Source: Spirochaetaceae bacterium
GTDB taxonomy: Bacteria > Spirochaetota > Spirochaetia > DSM-27196 > PWMO01
Direction: 5' to 3'
DNA: 64,000 bases
Assembly (NCBI GenBank): GCA_007693945.1
Contig: RECP01000076.1
Coordinates: 36,687 to 100,686, forward strand
A model generated the notes under the pieces. It had not been told where the DNA came from. It did no database searches and saw only the letters and a program-made list of their open reading frames with translations. Of the stretch, positions 1-8,119 are shown one piece after another. Position numbers and translations under genes: made by a program. Position 1 is the stretch's first letter, and each line of letters starts with the position of its first letter.

Positions 1-312
1 GTCGCGGTGCTGGCACTGGAGGCCGGCGTTGACGTGCTGGTGCACCCGGAGCGACCGCTGGAGGCGTATCAGGCGGTGCTGGACGCGGTTCACGGCGGCG
101 TTCTGTCCGTCGAGCGCGTTGAGCAGTCGGCGCGCACCATTCTGGAGGTCAAGTATGATCTGGGGCTTCTGGGCGATACCGCGCAGCCTTCGGGGGTCCC
201 AAGCCTTGCAGCCGACCTGTCGATTCTGGGTGCCGAACAGCACCGGGCAGTGGCGGACGAAATCCTGAGCCGCTTCCGGCAGACGCAATCAGAACGCGGC
301 GGGTCCAGGTGA
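1..312 (+). CDS. Glycoside hydrolase family 3 protein, C-terminal end (partial)
   Basis: The frame is open from base 1, so the gene begins before the window; the GTG at base 7 in the ORF track is probably internal. The last 103 residues carry the usual end of a GH3 (beta-N-acetylhexosaminidase/beta-glucosidase) catalytic barrel: an ALEAGVDVLVHP segment, then a repeated helix ending VEQSARTILEVKYDLGLL. The nucleophile region lies upstream and cannot be checked, so substrate is unknown. The gene lies 69 bases before a GH1 gene on the same strand, which suggests a glycoside-degrading cluster. Confidence 0.75.
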   Translation, partial: VAVLALEAGVDVLVHPERPLEAYQAVLDAVHGGVLSVERVEQSARTILEVKYDLGLLGDTAQPSGVPSLAADLSILGAEQHRAVADEILSRFRQTQSERGGSR

Positions 313-381
313 TCGGGACATGAAGGTCATCCGCAGGCACAAGAAAAACAATTTCGGCACCACCACAAAAGGAGCAACAGA

Positions 382-1740
382 GTGAACGGCAGTCAAGAGC
401 TGCGGTTCCCCGACAGCTTTCTGTGGGGCGTGGCAACCGCCGCCTACCAGGTGGAAGGGGCAGTCGGGGCGCACGGGCGCGCGCCGAGTATCTGGGACAC
501 CTTCTGCCGCCGGCCGGGCGCCGTTGTTCACGGCCACAACGGCGACGTGGCGTGCGATCAGTACCATCGTTATCCGCAGGATGTAGAGCTGATGCGGCGG
601 CTGGGGGTCGGCGCATACCGCTTTTCGCTGGCGTGGCCGCGCATCGTCCCTGCCGGGAGCGGAGCCGTCAACGAGGCGGGGTTTGACTACTACCACCGCT
701 TGCTTGACGCGCTGCAGCAGGCCGGAATTGCTCCGGCTGTGACCCTCTACCACTGGGATCTGCCGCAGGCGCTGCAGGACGCCGGCGGCTGGGCCAATCG
801 CGATACCGCCTGCCGCTTTGCCGACTACGCCGAACGCTGCTTTCGCGCGCTCGGTGACCGCGTCGGCTTCTGGTTCACGCTCAACGAGCCGTACTGCTCC
901 TCGATACTCGGCTATCTCGAGGGTGTTCACGCGCCGGGAATCCGCGACCGCGCGGTCGCCTACCGCGCCGTTCATCACCTGAACCTGGGCCATGGCCTGG
1001 CGGTGCAGGCCTATCGCGGGCAGGCGTCCGCCACCGGCACTGCGGCTGCGCGCGGTATCGGAGCGGTACTCAACCTGCTCGCAGCGCGACCGGCAACCGC
1101 ACGGCCGGAGGATATCGAAGCCGCCGACCGTGCGCTGGACCTGCAGAGCCGGATGTTTCTTGACCCGATCCTCGACCGCGGTTATCCCCGGCGGCACCTG
1201 GCGGCGTACCCCCAGGCTCCGCTGCCGATCGAGCCCGGTGACCTGGAAATCATCGCCGCGCCGGTTGATTTCCTGGGACTGAACTACTACTGGGAAGAGG
1301 CCGTGGAAGCCGACCCCGAGGCGCCCGAGGGGTACCGCCTGGCGGCGCAGTGGCAGCCGGCTAGCGAGATGGGATGGCCGGTGGTGCCCGGGGGGCTTCT
1401 GCGCCAGTTACGCTGGGTGCGGCAGCGCACCGGCGGGTTGCCGCTCTACGTAACCGAAAACGGCTGCGCGGTCGCGGACCGTCTGACCGCCGATGGGACG
1501 CGCTGCGCTGACCGGCGGCGGATCGACTTCCTGCGCGGGCATCTGGCCGCCTGCTCGCGGGCGCTGAGCGAGGGGATCCCGTTGGCCGGCTACTTCCTCT
1601 GGTCACTGATCGACAACTTCGAGTGGTCCTTCGGCTACACCAGGCGCTTCGGTATCGTCTACTGCGACTACACCGATTTACGCCGGATTCCCAAGGACAG
1701 TTACTACTTCTACCGGGATGTGATAGCAAACTATGTCTAG
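382..1740 (+). CDS. Beta-glucosidase, glycoside hydrolase family 1
   Basis: The 452-residue protein has normal GH1 length and starts with the family signature FLWGVATAAYQVEGA. The acid/base glutamate is in TLNEPY (about E169) and the nucleophile in YVTENG (about E359). SLIDNFEWSFGY near the C-terminus forms the aglycone-side wall. There is no signal peptide, so it should hydrolyse imported beta-glycosides in the cytoplasm. The start is GTG, chosen for the AGGAG eight bases upstream. Its last 8 bases overlap the next gene, so the two are probably translationally coupled. GH1 enzymes vary in glycone (gluco, galacto, phospho forms); I see no evidence for a phospho-specific form. Confidence 0.92.
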   Translation: MNGSQELRFPDSFLWGVATAAYQVEGAVGAHGRAPSIWDTFCRRPGAVVHGHNGDVACDQYHRYPQDVELMRRLGVGAYRFSLAWPRIVPAGSGAVNEAGFDYYHRLLDALQQAGIAPAVTLYHWDLPQALQDAGGWANRDTACRFADYAERCFRALGDRVGFWFTLNEPYCSSILGYLEGVHAPGIRDRAVAYRAVHHLNLGHGLAVQAYRGQASATGTAAARGIGAVLNLLAARPATARPEDIEAADRALDLQSRMFLDPILDRGYPRRHLAAYPQAPLPIEPGDLEIIAAPVDFLGLNYYWEEAVEADPEAPEGYRLAAQWQPASEMGWPVVPGGLLRQLRWVRQRTGGLPLYVTENGCAVADRLTADGTRCADRRRIDFLRGHLAACSRALSEGIPLAGYFLWSLIDNFEWSFGYTRRFGIVYCDYTDLRRIPKDSYYFYRDVIANYV

Positions 1741-3232
1741 CAATGCAGCTGTGATCGGTGCAGGGTTGGGATCGCTTGCGGCGGCTATTCGTCTGGCTGC
1801 CGCCGGATGGAGAGTCGATGTCTACGAGCGCGCAGCGGGCCCGGGAGGCAAGGCCGGGTGTGAGACCCTGGGCGGCTATCGTTTCGACAGCGGTCCGTCG
1901 CTGCTGACCATGCCGTGGGTATTTGACGCGCTGTTCGCCGCCGCCGGCAAGCGGCGCCAGGACTACCTCGAGTTCATCCCGTTGGAGATCATCTGCAAGT
2001 ATTTCTGGGATGACGGCGCGGTGCTGCGCACCTTTGCCGACCGGCAGAAGCTGCTGAGCGAGCTGCGGCGCACCACCGGCGAGTCCGAGGAGCGTATACG
2101 CGCCTATTTCGAGCGCTGCCGCGGGATCTACGATATCGCCGGAGATCTCTTCCTGGAGCATAACCCACGAGAGCCTTCGACCATCTTTTCGGCACGCTTC
2201 TTCAAGTCGCTGCTGCGCGTTGGCGGCATCGACGCCTGGCGTACAATGGCCGAAGCGCACGAGCGGGCGTTCCAGAGCCCGCGGCTGCGGCAGCTTTTCA
2301 ACCGCTACGCGACCTACAACGGATCGAGCCCGTACCGGACGCCGGCCACGCTCTCCATCATTCCACACGTTGAGTACTCCGGCGGGGGCTACGCCGTGCG
2401 CGGTGGAATCTACGCCATACCGCGCGCGCTCGAGCGGCTGGCGCGCGAACTGGGGGTGCAGCTGCACTACCAGGCGCCGGTCGAGCGCATTCTGCACCAG
2501 GCCGAAACCAAACGCGGCCGTTACCGCGTGCGCGGGGTGGTGGTCGGCGGAGCCGAGCTGGAGTACGACACAGTGATAGCCGGTGCGGACGTACGCCCGG
2601 TCTACGACGATCTGCTGCAGGATCAGGAGGCGCCGGATGTCGTGCGCTACCGCCGCCTGGAGCCCTCTTCATCGGGTCTGGTGTTCTTCTGGGGCATGAA
2701 GCGCGCGTTTCGGGAACTCGAGCTGCACAACATCTTCTTCTCGCGCAACTACCCCGACGAGTTCTCGGCCATCTTCGACCGCCACGAGTGTCCCGCCGAT
2801 CCCACCATCTACGTCAATATCACGAGCAAGGTGACGCCTGAGGACGCGCCGCCGGGCGGTGAGAACTGGTTTGTGCTGATCAATGCGCCGTGCGATATCG
2901 GCCAGGACTGGGCCGCGGAAACCGCGCGCGTGCGCCGGCGCGTCATCGCGCGCATATCGGAGCTCTTCGGTTTCGATCTGGCCTCCGAGATTGCCGCGGA
3001 ATCGGTGATGACGCCGCGCGACATCCAGCAGAGAACCAACAGCCCCGGCGGGGCGCTCTACGGTATCTCGTCCAACAGCCGTACGGCGGCATTCTCGCGC
3101 CATCCCAACCGCTCGCGGCGCTACCGGGGGCTCTACTTCTGCGGCGGCAGTACGCATCCCGGCGGCGGCATGCCGCTCGTGCTGCTCTCGGCCAGGATAA
3201 CCGCCGAGCTGATTGCGCGCTACCAGCGGTAG
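1733..3232 (+). CDS. CrtI-family carotenoid desaturase/oxidoreductase
   Basis: The 499-residue flavoprotein begins with the dinucleotide-binding motif GAGLGSLAAAIRLAAAG, followed by ERAAGPGGKAG and FDSGPSLLTMP, all characteristic of CrtI-type phytoene desaturases and relatives (CrtD, CrtN, carotenoid isomerases). The C-terminal FAD motif FCGGSTHPGGGMPLVLLSA is intact. Family members dehydrogenate or oxidise polyene chains at the membrane. Assignment to phytoene desaturase rather than a later carotenoid step is not possible from sequence alone. No crtB, crtE or cyclase gene lies nearby. The ATG overlaps the beta-glucosidase stop region by 8 bases. Confidence 0.85.
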   Translation: MSSNAAVIGAGLGSLAAAIRLAAAGWRVDVYERAAGPGGKAGCETLGGYRFDSGPSLLTMPWVFDALFAAAGKRRQDYLEFIPLEIICKYFWDDGAVLRTFADRQKLLSELRRTTGESEERIRAYFERCRGIYDIAGDLFLEHNPREPSTIFSARFFKSLLRVGGIDAWRTMAEAHERAFQSPRLRQLFNRYATYNGSSPYRTPATLSIIPHVEYSGGGYAVRGGIYAIPRALERLARELGVQLHYQAPVERILHQAETKRGRYRVRGVVVGGAELEYDTVIAGADVRPVYDDLLQDQEAPDVVRYRRLEPSSSGLVFFWGMKRAFRELELHNIFFSRNYPDEFSAIFDRHECPADPTIYVNITSKVTPEDAPPGGENWFVLINAPCDIGQDWAAETARVRRRVIARISELFGFDLASEIAAESVMTPRDIQQRTNSPGGALYGISSNSRTAAFSRHPNRSRRYRGLYFCGGSTHPGGGMPLVLLSARITAELIARYQR

Positions 3233-3236
3233 GCAG

Positions 3237-3285
3237 CCGGGCGTGAGCGCGATTCGCCGCGTGAGCCGCGCCTAACGACGCCCGG
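3237..3285. terminator. Possible bidirectional terminator between convergent genes
   Basis: The 8-base arms CCGGGCGT and ACGCCCGG are inverted around a G+C-rich centre that can itself pair. They sit at the convergent ends of the desaturase and methyltransferase genes. No T-run follows on either strand, so intrinsic termination is uncertain. Confidence 0.3.
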
Positions 3286-3973
3286 TCGGCGGTTTCAGGG
3301 CGTAGCCCACGTAACAGAGGTTCTTGAAGATGCTCTCGTGACAGCGAAACAGGTTGCACAGATCGCGGAAGTTTATCGTGTCGGCAACCAGCCTGGGCAG
3401 CCGCGGAAGATTATACACAAAGCTCAAACCCGGCAGCACGCCGCGCATGTCCTCAACTCGCATGCCGCCGGCTCTGATGGCCCTGGTGAGCTCTCCTGGT
3501 TTGATGAAGTAGCTCCAATCATGAACGTGTGCCGGCATGACACGGGTCAGGGGGAACTCCTGCATGAAGAAAATCACCACGAGATAGCTCAGAATCGTGC
3601 GGTTGACGGTCTCGAAGAAGCAGAATCCGCCGGGAACGAGCACGCGCGAGATCTCCGAGACGACCGCGCGGTAGTCACGCACGTGTTCAAGTACATCGAG
3701 GCAGAAGACCATATCGAAGCTGTTGTCCGCAAAGCTGAGCTCTTCGCCGGCGATCTCCTCGGTGAGAAAGCCGCCGCCACAGCCGATATCCAGTACTCGT
3801 CTGCTGCGGTAATCGTAGGACAGCTCGACCAGCTGCCTGATAACATACGCAAATCGGATAGGATTCATCATGTAGCGGATTATGGCCAGCGGACTTTCGG
3901 AGTCCGACCACCAGTACGCGGCTTCGCGATCATAGAAATCGTTATCGATGAACGACCTCTTGCTCCGCTTCAT
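3272..3973 (-). CDS. UbiG-like SAM methyltransferase with internal in-frame deletion
   Basis: The flanks match class I methyltransferases of the UbiG type: VLDIGCGGGFLTEEIA (motif I), then SFADNSFDMVFCLDVLEHV (motif III region), RVLVPGGFCFFETVNRT and a HDW-FIKPGEL segment. Between motif I and SFADNSFD there are only about three residues. The family normally has roughly 35-40 residues there, including strand beta-2 and the acidic residue that holds the SAM ribose. The frame is kept and the rest looks well conserved, giving 233 residues where about 270 are expected. It may be a recent deletion, a non-functional enzyme or an assembly error. UbiG itself acts in ubiquinone synthesis, but spirochaete relatives are not shown to do so. 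Confidence 0.75.
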   Translation of the reverse strand: MKRSKRSFIDNDFYDREAAYWWSDSESPLAIIRYMMNPIRFAYVIRQLVELSYDYRSRRVLDIGCGGGFLTEEIAGEELSFADNSFDMVFCLDVLEHVRDYRAVVSEISRVLVPGGFCFFETVNRTILSYLVVIFFMQEFPLTRVMPAHVHDWSYFIKPGELTRAIRAGGMRVEDMRGVLPGLSFVYNLPRLPRLVADTINFRDLCNLFRCHESIFKNLCYVGYALKPPTGRR

Positions 3974-4026
3974 ACCTCAGTCGTAACATGCATATCGATT
4001 TCTGTCGAACCGGAGGACGGGCACGG

Positions 4027-5142
4027 TCAGTAATGGCCCCACTTCTGCGCGGCTTCATAAATAGCTCGTATGTTATCGACCTTGGCGTTGGCCGGCACCG
4101 TACATCCGGTTGAAAGGATGAACCCGCCACCCTTGCCCGCCTTCTCTATCAAGCCCCGGCAGTAGTCCAGCACCTCGCACCTCTGCCCGAAGGCGGTAAG
4201 ACTGGCGGGCACGTTGCCCTTTATGCACGTGTGTCCGCCCAGTACCCGCTTGGCCTCGGCCATACTGGTGTCACCGTCAAACTCGATGATACACGTGCCG
4301 GCACGAAAGCGTTTAAACACCTCGAGCCTGCCTTTCCAGCCGGTGTCGCAGTGCAGCACGGGCGTGATGTTTGACTCGATCAGCATGCCCACGATTGTCT
4401 TGAGGTCAGGATATACAAACTCTTCGAAATGCGCCGGCGAGATGAAGGCCGGCGACGCGCGAGCAACCGGGACAAACACGCGGTTGACCCCCACCAGTCC
4501 GGCCCAGCGGATCGCCATGCGGGTCATTGCACCTGCCCAGATACCGCCGGCGGCCTTGATCGCCTGCGGCCGATCGTACAGGTCCCGAAGCATCGTCGCG
4601 AGGCTGCGGCCAATCGAGAAGTACTCGAACAGCGGCCCCGGGTGCATGAAGCCCGCAGCCGGCTCGATACCGGCCGCCCGCAGCTCCCCGGCCTGGCGGC
4701 GCAGTTTCCAAATGTAGGAACACAGCAGAGACAGCCCCTGAACGACGTTGATCTCGGGATAGAGTCGCCTGGCCACTTCGCGCAGGAAGCGAAGCAAGCC
4801 GACGCGCTGAAGCAGCGCGTAATCCTCGGGGCCGAGCAATTCGAACTCCTCCACCTGGTGGACTACATCGGCCGGCAGGTCGCGGCCCGGCCAGTGCACC
4901 CGTGCCGGCACTGCCAGAAGCAGAGCTTCGCTGGCGTTCTCACCCATGTAGGTCATGTCCCACGGGCCGAGCTCCACGGCCGTTCTGAGCACGGCGGCAA
5001 ACCGTTTGTCGCTGCTAAAGATGAACTCCTCCTTGGACAGCCCCGTGTAGGAAGCGGCAAACAGGCCGAGCCACGGCGCCACCGGAACACGGTCCGTTGC
5101 TTCAAGCGCTATGGCGGCCTGTATACGCTGCCGGGAGTTCAT
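4027..5142 (-). CDS. Uroporphyrinogen decarboxylase (URO-D) family protein
   Basis: The 371-residue protein has the URO-D fold pattern: an N-terminal MNSRQRIQAAIALEATDRVPV motif, a middle FISPAHFEEFVYPDLKTIV segment, PVLHCDTGW, and a C-terminal GGFILSTGCTVPANAK. The N-terminal motif and Gly-rich C-terminal end resemble the MtbA/MtaA-like and uncharacterised URO-D branch rather than HemE, which has different active-site stretches. Members of that branch move methyl groups to or from corrinoids. No corrinoid protein or methyltransferase partner lies nearby, and there is no other haem gene, so I do not assign a reaction. It stands alone between a methyltransferase and a DJ-1 gene. Confidence 0.75.
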   Translation of the reverse strand: MNSRQRIQAAIALEATDRVPVAPWLGLFAASYTGLSKEEFIFSSDKRFAAVLRTAVELGPWDMTYMGENASEALLLAVPARVHWPGRDLPADVVHQVEEFELLGPEDYALLQRVGLLRFLREVARRLYPEINVVQGLSLLCSYIWKLRRQAGELRAAGIEPAAGFMHPGPLFEYFSIGRSLATMLRDLYDRPQAIKAAGGIWAGAMTRMAIRWAGLVGVNRVFVPVARASPAFISPAHFEEFVYPDLKTIVGMLIESNITPVLHCDTGWKGRLEVFKRFRAGTCIIEFDGDTSMAEAKRVLGGHTCIKGNVPASLTAFGQRCEVLDYCRGLIEKAGKGGGFILSTGCTVPANAKVDNIRAIYEAAQKWGHY

Positions 5143-5157
5143 ATGTTGATCATCGTA

Positions 5158-5232
5158 GCACGAAGAGACCGGCGCCGGTTGGCATAGTATGGCTGCGTGC
5201 CTGCCATGAGAGACGCACTCGGGCGCGGCGCA
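5158..5232. repeat. Dispersed intergenic repeat, copy A
   Basis: This gap sequence shares three ordered blocks with the gap upstream of lnt (copy B): GCACGAAG, then TAGTAYGGCTGCG, then GAGNNGCACTC followed by GGGCGCGGCGCA. The spacing differs by a few bases. It lies between the divergent start of the URO-D gene and the end of the DJ-1 gene. Its function is unknown. Confidence 0.45.
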
Positions 5233-5245
5233 TCGATCGGCTCGC

Positions 5246-5767
5246 TCAGCGGCGCCGCAACTCGCCGATCAGGGCGCTCAGGTAGTCCGGCAGGTCCGGC
5301 GGGCGGCGGCTGGAGACAATGTTGCCGTCGATCACTACCGGCTCGTCGAGCCAGATGGCCCCCGCGTTGGTCATGTCGTCTCGGATGCCGGGCGTGCTGG
5401 TTACGCGTTTGCCTTTCAGGATCCCGGCTGATATCAGCACCCACCCGGCGTGACAAATCTGACCGATGATCCTGCCGTCGGCGTTCATGCTGCGCACGAT
5501 CGCCAGTACGGTTTCAAAGCGGCGGATCCTGTCCGGCGCCCATCCCCCGGGCACCAGCAGTACATCGTAGTCCTGGGGGTCGACGTCATCCCAGCTCATC
5601 GCTGCCGTGGCCGGGACGCCGTACTTGCCGACATAGGTCCGGGCGTGCTCGCCGGCGACATCGACAACCATCCCTTCTTCGCGCAGCCGCAGCGTCGGAT
5701 ACCAGAACTCGAGATCCTCAACGTCGTCGTGCAGCAGGCTCAAGGCGCGTTTGCCGTTCAGTGTCAT
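5246..5767 (-). CDS. DJ-1/PfpI family protein
   Basis: The 173-residue protein has the DJ-1/PfpI glutamine-amidotransferase-like fold. It has an N-terminal strand, a VLLVPGGWAPDRIRR segment, and the nucleophile elbow GQICHAGWVL with the expected cysteine. The family includes deglycases/glyoxalases, chaperones and proteases of type PfpI/YhbO, and this one has PfpI-like length. It is probably a cytoplasmic stress protein acting on reactive carbonyls, but sequence alone does not settle that. A strong GGGAGG precedes the ATG by about six bases. Confidence 0.88.
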   Translation of the reverse strand: MTLNGKRALSLLHDDVEDLEFWYPTLRLREEGMVVDVAGEHARTYVGKYGVPATAAMSWDDVDPQDYDVLLVPGGWAPDRIRRFETVLAIVRSMNADGRIIGQICHAGWVLISAGILKGKRVTSTPGIRDDMTNAGAIWLDEPVVIDGNIVSSRRPPDLPDYLSALIGELRRR

Positions 5768-5924
5768 TGCATACCTCCCGCTTGTTGCCGTCAGAATACA
5801 GGAACGCGCCGCCGGTTTCTACCGCCCGCCTGTTTGGCGGCCGTCGCGGCAGGACGCCTGGGGGTTGACGTGTGCCGTACAGGCTTTGCGTGCTACACTG
5901 GTAGCGTATCGGGAGGCAAGTCAG

Positions 5925-6527
5925 ATGGCAAACAAACAGAAGTCTACGGCCGGTAAACGGAGTGCGACCGGAACCGGACGGAAACCCCGCGCCGGCCGGC
6001 GCGCCGCGGCCGGCGCGCAGAAGCCCGGCGCCGGGCCGAAGCTTTCGGCCGCCGACAAGAAGCTGATTGCCGAAATCGAAGCGCTGCTGCCGGGGCTGGA
6101 TCGACAGGGGCTGGAGTTCATCAAGCGCCAGGCCGAAGTGCTGTTGGCTACCGAAGAGCTTGCCCGCAGTCGCGAGCAGACCATCAAGGCTATCGAGAAG
6201 GTCAGTACGAAGGAGCCGGCCCGGCTCGACCGCCCCGTCGAACCGTCGCCCCCGGCCGTGGCCATCGAGCGGAAGCAGGAGAATGCGTTTTTCATCCGCA
6301 CCTACGGCAAGAAGGTATTTTTCAACCGGCACGAAATGCGGGAGCTGGCGCGCCTGGCACATGGCGCCGACAACCCCGCTGACGGTGCGCGTCGACTGCA
6401 CGCCTGGCTCAAGCGCGAGCGGAATGACTATCTGATCGACACCGGGATGACCGGACCCGGCGATCCGGCGCTGAGGATAGTGTGGGAACAGATCGTCAGC
6501 ACGTATGCGCCGCCGCGGATCCGCTAA
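5925..6527 (+). CDS. Hypothetical protein with basic Ala/Lys/Gly-rich N-terminus
   Basis: I do not recognise this 200-residue protein. The ORF track starts it 174 bases earlier, but the ATG at 5925 is preferred: it follows GGGAGG and begins MANKQKSTAGKRS. Residues 1-45 are low-complexity and strongly basic, the next 50 are predicted helical, and the last 75 look like a compact domain (FFIRTYGKKVFFNRHEMRELARL, ending in a conserved-looking amphipathic helix). A TGCTACACT extended -10-like sequence lies about 25 bases upstream, with a TTGACG too far away (23 bases) for a standard promoter. The basic tail could bind nucleic acid; that is inference. Confidence 0.6.
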   Translation: MANKQKSTAGKRSATGTGRKPRAGRRAAAGAQKPGAGPKLSAADKKLIAEIEALLPGLDRQGLEFIKRQAEVLLATEELARSREQTIKAIEKVSTKEPARLDRPVEPSPPAVAIERKQENAFFIRTYGKKVFFNRHEMRELARLAHGADNPADGARRLHAWLKRERNDYLIDTGMTGPGDPALRIVWEQIVSTYAPPRIR

Positions 6528-6586
6528 CAGTGACCGGCTGACGGCGCCGTGTACGTCCGGAATCGGCGTAGAGTTGCTGCCCGGTC

Positions 6587-6616
6587 TTGTAAGGCCGGCC
6601 GGTAGCCGACTATAAT
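6587..6616 (+). promoter_or_regulatory. Sigma-70-type promoter of pntAA-pntAB-pntB
   Basis: TTGTAA and TATAAT are separated by 18 bases. The -10 is a perfect consensus and lies 52 bases before the pntAA start. This is one of the clearest promoters in the window. Confidence 0.75.
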
Positions 6617-6668
6617 GCTCCAGATTGTGGTGCGGCAGTAAAGCGGGAACCAGAAGGGGTGTTGCGCG

Positions 6669-7817
6669 ATGACCGTTGGTGTGCTTCGAGAAACGTTTGC
6701 GGGGGAGCGTCGAGTGGCGCTGGTTCCGGCGCACGTGGGGCCGCTCGTCAAGGCCGGTGCGGCGGTTGTACTGGAGACCGGCGCCGGGTGGGAAGCGGGG
6801 TTCCGTGATCAGGATTATGCCGGGAAGGGCGCCGAAATCGCGGCCGATGCCGCTGCGGTTCTGTCACGAGCCACGGTGCTGCTGACGGTGCGCTTTGCCG
6901 CCGCCGCGGAAAGCGACGCGGCGCTGATCGGCCGGTTGCAGGAAGGCGCGGCGCTGATCGGCTTTCTGGAACCGTGGAAGCCCCACGACAGTTTTGCGAG
7001 GTTGCGCGACCGCGGCGTCTCTTCGTTTGCCATGGAACTGATGCCGCGGATCACGCGCGCGCAGAGCATGGATGCGCTCTCCTCGATGGCCAACCTCGCC
7101 GGCTACAAGGCCGCCGTGATGGCCGCCGCCAGCCTGCCCAAGATGCTGCCGATGATGATGACCGCCGCTGGTACCATCGTGCCCGCGCGGGCGTTCATCG
7201 TCGGTGTTGGCGTCGCCGGGCTGCAGGCAATTGCGACCGCCAGACGGCTCGGTGCGGTGGTCAGTGCCTATGACGTGCGCCCGGCGGTCAGGGAGCAGGT
7301 GCAGAGTCTGGGCGCGCGCTTCGTGGAGATCGAACTGGACGCCGAGGACGCCGAGACATCCGACGGCTACGCCCGCCAGATGGACGAGGATTTCTATCGC
7401 AGACAGCGCGAGCTGATGACCGGTGTACTGGCCGAGAGCGACATCGTCATCACGACTGCGGCGGTGCCCGGTAAGACGGCGCCGGTGCTGGTTACGCGGC
7501 AGATGGTAGAGGCGATGCATGCCGGATCGGTGATCGTCGACCTGGCGGCCGAACGCGGCGGGAACTGCGCGCTGACCCGCGCCGGCGAGACCGTGCAGCA
7601 CAACGGTGTGACCATCCTCGGTCCGCTCAACCTCGCTTCAACCCTGGCGCGCGACGCCAGCCAGCTCTACTCGAAGAACATCACCGCCTTCCTGCAGACA
7701 ATCGTCAAGGACGGCGAGCTGGCCGTAGACGGTGACGACGAGATCGTCGCCGCAACCGTGGTAACCCACGCACGGGCGGTTCCAAACGAAGAAACCCGCT
7801 CCCGGCTGCAACTGTAG
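6669..7817 (+). CDS. pntAA: NAD(P) transhydrogenase subunit alpha-1 (NAD-binding domain I)
   Basis: The 382-residue protein opens with VGVLRETFAGERRVALVPAHV and contains the nucleotide-binding FIVGVGVAGLQAIATARRLGAVV, as in domain I of proton-translocating transhydrogenase and alanine dehydrogenase. RQMVEAMHAGSVIVDLAAERGGNC is typical of Pnt. Domain II is encoded separately, so this is the three-subunit arrangement. Domain I binds NAD(H) in the cytoplasm and passes hydride to the NADP-binding domain III of PntB. AGAAGGGG precedes the ATG. The gene is 9 bases from pntAB in a clear three-gene operon. Confidence 0.95.
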   Translation: MTVGVLRETFAGERRVALVPAHVGPLVKAGAAVVLETGAGWEAGFRDQDYAGKGAEIAADAAAVLSRATVLLTVRFAAAAESDAALIGRLQEGAALIGFLEPWKPHDSFARLRDRGVSSFAMELMPRITRAQSMDALSSMANLAGYKAAVMAAASLPKMLPMMMTAAGTIVPARAFIVGVGVAGLQAIATARRLGAVVSAYDVRPAVREQVQSLGARFVEIELDAEDAETSDGYARQMDEDFYRRQRELMTGVLAESDIVITTAAVPGKTAPVLVTRQMVEAMHAGSVIVDLAAERGGNCALTRAGETVQHNGVTILGPLNLASTLARDASQLYSKNITAFLQTIVKDGELAVDGDDEIVAATVVTHARAVPNEETRSRLQL

Positions 7818-7826
7818 GAGAAACCG

Positions 7827-8117
7827 ATGGGAGAGACACTGCTGTTCGTCAACATTCTGACGGTATTCGTGCTGGCGATCTTCGTCGGCTTTGAAGTGAT
7901 CACCAAGGTCCCGCCGATCCTGCACACCCCGCTGATGTCAGGTTCCAACGCGATTTCCGGCATCACCATCATCGGGGCCATTCTGGCGGTCGGAACCGGC
8001 CGTCAGACGTTGACCGTGGCGCTCGGTTTGGCCGCCCTGGTATGCGCCACCATCAACGTTGTCGGCGGTTTTCTGGTTACGCACCGCATGCTGAGCAAGT
8101 TCAGGAAGAAGGACTGA
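7827..8117 (+). CDS. pntAB: NAD(P) transhydrogenase subunit alpha-2 (membrane part)
   Basis: The 96-residue membrane protein has three hydrophobic helices and the family motif ITKVPPILHTPLMSGSNAISG. It corresponds to the C-terminal membrane segment of PntA, here on its own polypeptide. With the PntB membrane helices it forms the proton channel. A GGAG lies just before the ATG. It follows pntAA by 9 bases, and pntB starts 2 bases after its stop. Confidence 0.95.
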   Translation: MGETLLFVNILTVFVLAIFVGFEVITKVPPILHTPLMSGSNAISGITIIGAILAVGTGRQTLTVALGLAALVCATINVVGGFLVTHRMLSKFRKKD

Positions 8118-8119
8118 TC

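Noticed and set aside
289-1197. 302-residue minus-strand ORF opposite the beta-glucosidase
   Set aside because: It is antisense to a clear GH1 gene, has no recognisable motif and shows the Arg/Pro/Ala bias of a shadow frame in G+C-rich DNA.
5865-5899. TTGACG and TACACT as a promoter for the hypothetical gene at 5925
   Set aside because: The spacer is 23 bases, too long for a standard sigma-70 promoter; only the extended -10 might be real.
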